Assembly (NCBI GenBank): GCA_003538495.1
Contig: DPSD01000316.1
Location: 1-13,948 of the forward strand
Direction of reading: 5' to 3'
Source of the DNA: Accumulibacter sp.
GTDB taxonomy: Bacteria; Pseudomonadota; Gammaproteobacteria; Burkholderiales; Rhodocyclaceae
DNA: 13,948 nucleotides
Below the pieces are notes generated by a model. The model did not search any database. It was not told where the DNA came from and worked only from the letters and a program-made list of their open reading frames with translations. Below, piece by piece: positions 6,152 to 12,467 of the stretch. The position numbers were made by a program, and so were the translations under genes. Position 1 is the stretch's first letter, and each line of letters opens with the position of its first letter.

Positions 6152-8350
6152 TCAGTTTGGTTTGGCTTCGCTGCCGCCCCGGCGCGCGGTCCGGTCCGGC
6201 GCTGGCAAGAGCAGTGCGATCGTTGTCCCGTAGCCTGGCTTGCTGCGGCAGGTGACGGCAATCTCCAGGCGGTGCGCAAGGGTGCCGACGATCGACAGGC
6301 CCAGGCCGCGTCCGCCACGCGCAGCGCCCAGCTGGCCATCGGCGGCGCGATGGAGCGCGCCCATCGCTTCTTCGCTCATGCCGGGGCCGTTGTCCCGGAT
6401 TTTCAGTTCGGCGAAGCGGCGCCCCTGATGCAGGACGTCGTCGGTCAGTGAGAGCTGGAAGCGTTCGCCTCGGGAGAGCGCTTCGGAGGCGTTCTTCCAC
6501 AGATTGAGGAGGATCTGCTTGATGCTGTCACGATCACAGGCGACGTGGATCGGCCTGGCCGGCAAGGCGGTCTCGATGACGATTCCTCTGGCATCAAAAA
6601 GCGCCTCGCGATAGAGCAGCAGCAGTTCGCGAACCAGATCGCAGACATCGACCGCCTGGTCATTGTCGCGGGCGGCCGGGACTTCGCTCATCCGGCGCAC
6701 GATACTCGCGACACGCTCGATTTCGTCGGTCAGGATGCTCAGTTCGTGGTGCACGCCAGCGCCCTGCGGCAGCTTCGAGTCGAGGATCTTCAGGTAGCCC
6801 TTGATGATCGTCAGCGGGTTCCCCGCCTCGTGGACGGTTCGTCTGGCCTGGCGAGCGAAGTGTGCCGCGGCGTTGTCTTCGGTCTGTTTGCGCGCGTCCT
6901 GTGCCTCGCGCCAGTTTTCCACGGTGACGCCGGCAATCCGGCCAAAGTTGGCCAGGCCGGGCAGGCGGTGGGTCAGGCGGCTGTGCTGGCCGGCGGTCAG
7001 GCCAGCAACGATGACCCCGACGGTCCGGTTTCGGCCAGGCATCGGAATGCACAGCAGGCCGCTGCTCGACAAGGCTCTGGCAAACTGGATGTCCATCAGT
7101 GATTTCGCGGGCGCTGGCGCCTGGTCATACGACGAGCGGATCGCGCCACTGAGCACGGCGGCCGCGGCGAGGCTGCGCTGCTCCTCGAGGACGAGGCTGA
7201 CCTGCCCGAAAATCGGTTCCTGCCCGGCAATCCCCTGGCCTGCCAGCCGTCCGTCGAGCGGATCAGCAAGCAGGAAGGCGAGATGGTTCAGGTCAAACAG
7301 GATGCGCGCCGATTCTCGCAGCGAGAGCAGCAACGCGGCATCGCTTTCGAGTGTGCACAGATCTTCCTGCAAGGGTTGCAGCAGGGCTTTGTCGCCGATC
7401 ATCGCGGCCAGCTGGCCGGCGGCGGCGTCGGCGCCGGTCTCGGCGGCGCCACGACGCAGGCCGAGAACGCGTGGCAGACCCGTCGGGCTGCCAGAGGGAG
7501 CCGATTCCAGCGGCGCGATGCCGATCGCGTCGGCAAAGACCCGCATGCGTTGCTCGGCGGCGTCGCGCAGGGCAGCCAGCGGACTACCGCTGCGGTCGCC
7601 GAACAGCTTCTCGGCGAGTCGTTCGAGGTCGTCTGGCACCGCGTCGCCAGACGCTGCCGCGTGTGCCAGCCAGATTACTTGCGGCAGCTGCGCCGCGGTG
7701 ACGATCTGCTCGGCCGGCAGATGGTGGAACAGGATGCCGTCGGCAAACGGCGAATCGAGCTGCCACTGGTCGGCCAGCCAGGTGCCGATCTGACCATGGT
7801 GCACGCCGAGCTGTTCGGTTTCCCGATCGGCGAGTTCGGCTTCGCTGGCGCTCCCGGCCAGCAGCTGCAGATATGGATCGCCAAGTGCCGAGATCAGAAT
7901 GAGCTCGCCCACGTCGTGCAGCAGGCCGGCCAGGTAGGCCTCGTCGGGACGCGGATAGCCGCTGGACGTGGCCAGGCTGCGGGACAGCTCGGCGACCAGC
8001 AGGGAATGCGTCCAGAACGCCGACAGATCGACCGCTCGGGTGGCCGTCCGTTCGTCAAAAAGGCTCTGGACCGACAGGCAGGTCGCGATCGAGCGAACCA
8101 GGCGCGTGCCGAGCGCGATCAGGCAGCCTTCGATGCTGCGCAATTGCTTGCCACGTCGAATGGCGGGCGAGTTTGCCGCGGTCAGGACCCGGGTGCACAA
8201 GCCTGGATCCTGTTCGACGAGCGTGGCCAGCCTGGCCATCGTCGTACAGTCGTCGTCCACCAGTTGCAGCAGTCGCAGCAGAACCTGTGGCGGCGAGGGT
8301 GCGCGCCCGGACTCGATGGCGTGGCGGATCGGCTCCGGCAGGCTATACAT
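6152..8350 (-). CDS. HDOD-GAF-histidine kinase
   Basis: 732-residue soluble sensor kinase with no membrane helices. Residues about 10-215 are an HDOD domain (HD-related output domain; AGLLHDVGELIL with H145-D146). A middle region, about 320-480, has the length and pattern of a GAF-like sensor domain. The kinase core begins with the H-box RRTVHEAGNPLTII (phospho-acceptor H507), followed by an HATPase domain with N-box N620 (NLWKNASEAL), G1 box D653 (DNGPGM) and G2 box GGRGLGLSIV. The protein should autophosphorylate on H507 and pass phosphate to D70 of the downstream regulator, 38 nt away on the same strand. What the HDOD and GAF parts sense is unknown. The ATG at 8350 lacks a strong Shine-Dalgarno, so its translation may be weak or coupled to upstream genes. 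Domain calls for HDOD and kinase are firm; GAF is tentative. Confidence 0.9.
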   Translation of the reverse strand: MYSLPEPIRHAIESGRAPSPPQVLLRLLQLVDDDCTTMARLATLVEQDPGLCTRVLTAANSPAIRRGKQLRSIEGCLIALGTRLVRSIATCLSVQSLFDERTATRAVDLSAFWTHSLLVAELSRSLATSSGYPRPDEAYLAGLLHDVGELILISALGDPYLQLLAGSASEAELADRETEQLGVHHGQIGTWLADQWQLDSPFADGILFHHLPAEQIVTAAQLPQVIWLAHAAASGDAVPDDLERLAEKLFGDRSGSPLAALRDAAEQRMRVFADAIGIAPLESAPSGSPTGLPRVLGLRRGAAETGADAAAGQLAAMIGDKALLQPLQEDLCTLESDAALLLSLRESARILFDLNHLAFLLADPLDGRLAGQGIAGQEPIFGQVSLVLEEQRSLAAAAVLSGAIRSSYDQAPAPAKSLMDIQFARALSSSGLLCIPMPGRNRTVGVIVAGLTAGQHSRLTHRLPGLANFGRIAGVTVENWREAQDARKQTEDNAAAHFARQARRTVHEAGNPLTIIKGYLKILDSKLPQGAGVHHELSILTDEIERVASIVRRMSEVPAARDNDQAVDVCDLVRELLLLYREALFDARGIVIETALPARPIHVACDRDSIKQILLNLWKNASEALSRGERFQLSLTDDVLHQGRRFAELKIRDNGPGMSEEAMGALHRAADGQLGAARGGRGLGLSIVGTLAHRLEIAVTCRSKPGYGTTIALLLPAPDRTARRGGSEAKPN

Positions 8351-8428
8351 TGCGGTCGCGACAAGCGCTGAATGCCGTTCTGGCAGCGGTCAATGAAGCG
8401 AAAGGAGCGTGCATGGCCGCGTGCACCG

Positions 8429-9220
8429 CTACAAGAGAGGGTGATGTTTGGCGCGAACAGCGCACTGCCCGGCCGTTTCGAGGCTTTCCCTGACTTCTCG
8501 TGAGACGACTTCGAAGAGGGCCCGGACGACGAAGTTCATGCCGCCGATGATTTCATTCACCGACAGCATCGACGGCACCCGCGTACCCCGATGCTCTATT
8601 TCGCCGCCGATCCGTTCGACGCGAACGCCCAGGCGCGACAGGTTGGCCGCCAGTCGCGGCTCGGTCAGGACAAAAAGCGTGCTGACCCCGTAGTGGCGCG
8701 CCAGCGAGATCAGGCAAAGATAGACGGCGAGGGCGAGGTACGGCTGACGAGGCCTGCTGGCAGTCCCGAAGTCCTGCTCCGAAATCGAAATCGGCTGGCC
8801 TTGCTCGCCTTGCCGGCGGCGGTAACTGCCGACCACCGCCAGACGCGAGATCTCGGCAATCTGGCTGCGGTCGATGGCCATCGGATCGATGATCGACCGG
8901 TCAAGTGTCGCCGCGCAGGAGATCTCGAAAGGCAGGCACGACTGCGCGGGGGTTTCCGGATCGACCAGCACGAGGCGGGCGCAGCCGACGAACTGCCCGG
9001 TCGAAACCGACTGCACCAGGCAGTGCACCGAGCGCTCGTCAAAATCGTCGGCCTCGAGGCCTTCGGGGCGCAGTGGCTCGTAGCCCAGTTCGCGGCAGTA
9101 CACTTCGTGCCGGATGCGGTAGTTCTCGGCCCGCAACTCATCGGTCAGCGCCGGCACGACCTTGAAGAACCGCCGGTAACCCTGGCTCATGGTCAGTTCT
9201 GTCAAGTTCGAAAGAAACAT
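8429..9220 (-). CDS. PEP-CTERM/exosortase system-associated acyltransferase
   Basis: 263-residue protein resembling the family TIGR03694, a GNAT-like acyltransferase found only in genomes with the exosortase/PEP-CTERM surface-sorting system. Characteristic stretches are YRIRHEVYCRELGYEP (residues 34-49), the following acidic segment with DDFDERSVHCLV, the GCARLVLVDPE strand, EISRLAVVGSYRRR, and the helix before LFVLTEPRLAANLSRLGV. Length is usual for the family. Its acyl donor and acceptor are not known; it is thought to modify something in the EPS/PEP-CTERM pathway. The ATG at 9220 is preceded by AAGGGCGG; an alternative in-frame ATG at 9190 (residue 11) lacks a good ribosome site but cannot be excluded. 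It follows the LolA-like gene by 87 nt and precedes the kinase by 78 nt. No exosortase or PEP-CTERM substrate gene is in the window. Confidence 0.85.
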   Translation of the reverse strand: MFLSNLTELTMSQGYRRFFKVVPALTDELRAENYRIRHEVYCRELGYEPLRPEGLEADDFDERSVHCLVQSVSTGQFVGCARLVLVDPETPAQSCLPFEISCAATLDRSIIDPMAIDRSQIAEISRLAVVGSYRRRQGEQGQPISISEQDFGTASRPRQPYLALAVYLCLISLARHYGVSTLFVLTEPRLAANLSRLGVRVERIGGEIEHRGTRVPSMLSVNEIIGGMNFVVRALFEVVSREVRESLETAGQCAVRAKHHPLL

Positions 9221-9307
9221 CTGCCGCCCTTATGCTGATCGCTCGCTGCCGAAATAGCCTGCGCATGGTACTACGAAGTGGTGCGGGCTTTGGCCTCTAC
9301 GCCCTGG

Positions 9308-10099
9308 CTAGTCGAGTTTCTTCAGATAGTCCTTGGTGAACACCTTGTCGGGCAGATCGCGCAGCCGCATGCTGCCATATTCCATGACCGACTGTTCGCC
9401 GCCGCGAAGCGCGTTTTCCATGACCAGTCGCGTCGGCCGCTTTCTGCCTTCCATGGTCTTGAAGTTCTCGTACCGGCAGGTCTTCAGCAGACGATTGGAT
9501 AGCGAATAGAATTCGGCCCGGTAGGGCCAGGAGTCCTTTTCGCGGACCCAGTAAAGTACGCGCTGATAGGTGACGCCCCGGTCGGCCGCTGTCAGTTCGA
9601 GCACCTGGTAGTCGTCGCCAGCGATTTTTTCGGTGCGCAGCAGCTTCGGGTTGTAGTCGGCGGCGAAGTTGGCGCGCGCCAGGTCGCCATTGGCCACCTG
9701 CCCGGTCAGCCGTTGCGAGAGAGCGAGCCGAATGGGTTGTGAAACCTCAGGCATGAAAACCCACAGGTCGCGGCCTTTCATCAATAGAATCTGCCCACGC
9801 TCGGAAGCCGGTTCCAGGACCATCACCACGCTGTTGGTGTTGCCCTTGGCCAGCACGCGGTATTTGCGCACCTCGCTTTCCTGGTCGCTACCGGTGGTGG
9901 TGATGGTTACGTCCACCTGAAAGCCTTCGGCCGGAAAGCGGACGTGATCGGCTTTTTCGACGATCAGCCGGGCTTGGGCATCTTCGTCCGCGGGATCTGC
10001 CTGGACGCTCTCCGCCGCCGACGCCGAACCAGCGGCGGCGAAGAAGCAGGCAGCAAGGAGAACCAGGCGAGTCTTGACACCAGAATGGCGGATCGTCAT
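9308..10099 (-). CDS. LolA-like outer membrane lipoprotein-sorting protein (PF17131 type)
   Basis: 263-residue exported protein with a LolA-like fold, the type annotated as outer membrane lipoprotein-sorting protein. Residues 1-28 are a signal peptide (basic start, hydrophobic core, ASA-A cleavage). Recognisable family stretches are KYRVLAKGNTNSVVMVLEPA, GRDLWVFMPEVSQPIRLALS, QRLTGQVANGDLARANFAADY, YRAEFYSLSNRLLKTCRYE and RPTRLVMENALRGGE. Such proteins are often encoded with MacB/LolD-like ABC transporters and are thought to carry lipids or lipoproteins across the periplasm; that ATPase lies divergently 63 nt away. The open frame extends to 10225, but the extra 42 residues would overlap the ABC gene and lack a signal sequence, so I chose ATG 10099 (GGAAAG just upstream). 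LAAC at residues 15-18 could be a lipobox, though the hydrophobic stretch continues past it, favouring signal peptidase I. Confidence 0.85.
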   Translation of the reverse strand: MTIRHSGVKTRLVLLAACFFAAAGSASAAESVQADPADEDAQARLIVEKADHVRFPAEGFQVDVTITTTGSDQESEVRKYRVLAKGNTNSVVMVLEPASERGQILLMKGRDLWVFMPEVSQPIRLALSQRLTGQVANGDLARANFAADYNPKLLRTEKIAGDDYQVLELTAADRGVTYQRVLYWVREKDSWPYRAEFYSLSNRLLKTCRYENFKTMEGRKRPTRLVMENALRGGEQSVMEYGSMRLRDLPDKVFTKDYLKKLD

Positions 10100-10162
10100 G
10101 CTTTCCAAAATTTTCACCCCACTGTGCTGATCGTTTAGACGGTTGGCAGGAAGTGCCACCGT
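10100..10162. promoter_or_regulatory. Divergent control region between LolA-like and ABC ATPase genes
   Basis: Only 63 nt separate the two divergent starts, so promoters of both units must overlap here or reach into the coding regions. On the plus strand TTTTCA and TTTAGA spaced 17 nt apart are a weak promoter candidate. No clear operator dyad was found apart from the translational hairpin at 10141-10160. Confidence 0.4.
10141..10160 (+). promoter_or_regulatory. Hairpin presenting the Shine-Dalgarno of the ABC ATPase gene
   Basis: TGGCA (10144-10148) pairs with TGCCA (10154-10158). Beyond a bulged T at 10143 the stem extends by GG/CC (10141-10142 with 10159-10160). The five-base loop GGAAG (10149-10153) is the Shine-Dalgarno, and the ATG at 10163 follows 2 nt after the stem. 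This layout could modulate translation. A regulatory role is inference. Confidence 0.4.
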
Positions 10163-10972
10163 ATGAGCGTTGTCCGCATCGAACACGTTTGCAAGGATTA
10201 TCTGCTCGGCGACCAGAAAGTCCAAGCCCTGAAGGACATTACGCTGGCGTTTGACCGGGGCGTCTTCCTGGCGATTGCCGGCCCTTCGGGCAGCGGCAAG
10301 ACCACCCTGCTGAACTTGATCGGCTGCATCGACACGCCGACCAGTGGCAAGATCTACATCAACGATCGCGACGTCAGCGGTCGGACGCCGGACCAGCTTG
10401 CTGACCTGCGTGCCAGAACGATCGGCTTCATTTTTCAGACCTTCAATCTATTGCCCGTGTTGTCCGCGGCCGAAAATGTCGAATATCCCCTGCTGCACCG
10501 CAAGGACATGTCAAGCGCCGAGCGTCAGAAGCGCGTGGCCTATTTCCTGGATATCGTCGGCTTGTCGAAATTCGCCACGCACCGCCCGAATCAGTTGAGT
10601 GGTGGACAGCGGCAGCGGGTGGCGATCGCCAGGGCGCTGGTGATCCGGCCGGCGATTGTCCTGGCCGACGAACCGACGGCCAACCTGGATCACAAGACCG
10701 GCGAGGAAATCCTTCTCCTGATGAAGAAGATCAACCGCGCCCTGAAAACGACCTTCATCTTCTCTACCCACGACAAGCGGGTGATTGCCAAGGCCGACCG
10801 TCTGGTGCGTGTCGAAGATGGCGAGATCTCCTTGCTCGGTGTCCGTGCGCAATCGAGATGGTCTTTCGCGCGCCATCGCCCGACGGAAGTCACCAGCAAC
10901 GAGCCAACGACCACTGCGCCCGCCGGGGCGTCTGATCCAGCCGGGGAAAACAGCAATGCAGAACAAGAGTAA
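10163..10972 (+). CDS. MacB/LolD-type ABC transporter ATP-binding protein
   Basis: 269-residue ABC ATPase with every core motif: Walker A GPSGSGKTT (40-48), Q-loop Q92, signature LSGGQ (145-149), Walker B ending in D169-E170, D-loop ANLD and switch H203. The sequence after the Q-loop (TFNLLPVLSAAENVEYPL) is typical of the MacB/LolD/FtsE group, whose members power lipoprotein or peptide movement with FtsX-like permeases rather than classical import. Beyond the usual end near residue 222, a roughly 45-residue tail rich in Ser, Thr, Pro, Ala and Glu follows, which most LolD-like ATPases lack. The 3' end overlaps the next gene by 17 nt. No permease gene lies in the window, so the membrane partner is unknown. 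The LolA-like gene is divergent and close, suggesting a shared envelope-transport function. Confidence 0.93.
   Translation: MSVVRIEHVCKDYLLGDQKVQALKDITLAFDRGVFLAIAGPSGSGKTTLLNLIGCIDTPTSGKIYINDRDVSGRTPDQLADLRARTIGFIFQTFNLLPVLSAAENVEYPLLHRKDMSSAERQKRVAYFLDIVGLSKFATHRPNQLSGGQRQRVAIARALVIRPAIVLADEPTANLDHKTGEEILLLMKKINRALKTTFIFSTHDKRVIAKADRLVRVEDGEISLLGVRAQSRWSFARHRPTEVTSNEPTTTAPAGASDPAGENSNAEQE
10943..10948 (+). promoter_or_regulatory. Ribosome binding site of the beta-barrel gene, inside the ABC gene
   Basis: GGGGAA lies 7 nt before ATG 10956, within the last codons of the ABC ATPase. It selects the start with a proper signal peptide and fits translational coupling. Confidence 0.55.
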
Positions 10973-12467
10973 GCAGCCCTGCACGCGTCTCGCCACCTGT
11001 CTCGCATTCCTCCTGGCGACCTTGCCGGCGTCGGCTCTGGCGGCCAAGGCCGACAACGAACTGCCGCTGAGCAGGGACGCCCTGTTCGGCGACGACGAGC
11101 CAGTCGCCGCGCCGACCAGCGCACCGGCCGCGCCGACGACCCGGGAATCACTGTTCGGCGATGACCAGCCGCTGCCGCCTCAGTCGGCGCCGCTGGCGAT
11201 CCCACAGGCTGCACCAGCGGCGATACCTCTGATCGCATCGTCGCCCGAGCGCCCGGCCCGGATCCGGGGTTTCGTCGAGAACGTGATGGCCTACACCACG
11301 CCGAATCCCTCGCACTGGTCTGAGGCGATGATGCGCGCCGACCTCGGCGCGCAGGGCGACCTCAGTGGCGGCATCAAATGGAAACTGGGTGCGCGGGTGG
11401 ACTTTGACGCGGTCTATCCGCTGAGCGATTTCTACCCGCAGGCGGTGAACAACAACCAGACCCTGAACTTCATGTTGCGCGAGAACTATCTCGACATCGG
11501 CGCCGGTGACTGGGATTTCCGTCTCGGCCGGCAGCATATCATCTGGGGCGAAATGGTCGGCCTGCTGTTCGGCGACGTAGTTTCCGCCAAGGACATGCGG
11601 CATTTCGTCCTGCCGGAATTCGAGATCCTGCGGATCCCGCAGTGGGCCGCCAGGGCCGAGTACTTCAAGGACGACTTTCACGCCGAACTGGTCTGGATCC
11701 CGGTCGCCAGCTACGACAACATCGGCAAGCCGGGAGGGCAGTTCTACGCGTACACCTTGCCGCCACCGCCCGGTTTCGCGACCTCGTTTCGCAACGAGCA
11801 GATTCCGTCGAACAGCCTGGAGAACACCAATTACGGCCTGCGCTTGTCGGTCCTCAGCAACGGTTGGGACGTGGCGGCCTTTGCCTACAGCAGCATGAGC
11901 GTCGCGCCGACCTTCTACCGGCAGCTGGTCACCGGTGCGCAGCCGACGGCGGTGTATCAGGCACGACACGACCGGATCACCCAGTTCGGCAGCACCATGG
12001 CCAAGGACTTCGGGTCGGTGGTCCTCAAGGGGGAGGCGGTCTATACGCGCGGCCTGCAGTATCAGGTCACCAACCTGACCGACCCGAACGGGGTAGTGCC
12101 GCAGAACACCCTCACCTGGGTGCTCGGTCTGGACTTCACCCAGTTCGCCGATACGCGGATCAACACCCAGATCTTCCAGAGCCATTTCTTCGACCATGAC
12201 CCGGATATCATTCCGGCGACCAACGAGACCGGCTACAGCCTGCTGGTGAACCACAAGCTGGGCGACAAGGTCGAGCTGCAGGCGCTGTGGATCGCCAGTT
12301 TCAACGACAGCAGCGACTGGATGCTGCGGCCGCGGGTCAACTGGAACTTCGAGAAAAACTGGGGTCTGGCGGTTGGAGTCGACATCTTCAACGGTCCGCC
12401 GCTGGGATTCTTCGGTCGCTACGATGCCAGCGACCGGGTCTATTCAGAACTGCGCTACAGTTTCTGA
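10956..12467 (+). CDS. Outer-membrane beta-barrel protein, DUF1302-like, with duplicated LFGDD motif
   Basis: 503-residue exported protein. Residues 1-29 form a signal peptide (ALA-A cleavage). A Pro/Ala-rich mature N-terminus carries a repeated decapeptide, RDALFGDDEP (40-49) and RESLFGDDQP (63-72), 23 residues apart. From about residue 105 alternating amphipathic strands indicate a beta-barrel: NYLDIGAGDWDFRLGRQHIIWGE-type stretches recall DUF1302/alginate-export-like porins, and the chain ends in the aromatic RYSF expected for outer-membrane assembly. I did not recognise a closer family, so function (export channel or porin) is inferred. The open frame reaches back to 10785, but that part overlaps the ABC gene in another frame; ATG 10956 has GGGGAA at 10943-10948 and gives the signal peptide. 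Overlap with the ATPase gene implies coupled translation. Confidence 0.75.
   Translation: MQNKSKQPCTRLATCLAFLLATLPASALAAKADNELPLSRDALFGDDEPVAAPTSAPAAPTTRESLFGDDQPLPPQSAPLAIPQAAPAAIPLIASSPERPARIRGFVENVMAYTTPNPSHWSEAMMRADLGAQGDLSGGIKWKLGARVDFDAVYPLSDFYPQAVNNNQTLNFMLRENYLDIGAGDWDFRLGRQHIIWGEMVGLLFGDVVSAKDMRHFVLPEFEILRIPQWAARAEYFKDDFHAELVWIPVASYDNIGKPGGQFYAYTLPPPPGFATSFRNEQIPSNSLENTNYGLRLSVLSNGWDVAAFAYSSMSVAPTFYRQLVTGAQPTAVYQARHDRITQFGSTMAKDFGSVVLKGEAVYTRGLQYQVTNLTDPNGVVPQNTLTWVLGLDFTQFADTRINTQIFQSHFFDHDPDIIPATNETGYSLLVNHKLGDKVELQALWIASFNDSSDWMLRPRVNWNFEKNWGLAVGVDIFNGPPLGFFGRYDASDRVYSELRYSF

Noticed and set aside
6114..6500. 129-residue N-terminal extension of the response regulator
   Set aside because: Arg/Pro-rich, overlaps the kinase C-terminus in another frame, and the ATG at 6113 has its own ribosome site.
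7283..8371. 362-codon plus-strand open frame opposite the HDOD-kinase
   Set aside because: Glutamine/arginine-rich shadow of a gene with clear kinase motifs; no ribosome site or family resemblance.
8413..8493. 26-codon plus-strand frame with an AAGGAG site upstream
   Set aside because: The ribosome-like site is good, but the peptide is antisense to the acyltransferase 3' end, has no recognisable features and no promoter; probably chance.
10046..10054. Lipobox-like LAAC in the LolA-like signal peptide
   Set aside because: The hydrophobic core continues beyond the cysteine to a standard ASA-A cleavage site, so a soluble periplasmic protein is more likely, though not certain.
10100..10225. 42-residue N-terminal extension of the LolA-like protein
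   Set aside because: It would run into the divergent ABC gene and bury the signal peptide; the ATG at 10099 gives a normal exported protein.
11148..12254. 368-codon minus-strand open frame opposite the barrel gene
   Set aside because: Shadow of the exported barrel protein; no domain or signal sequence.
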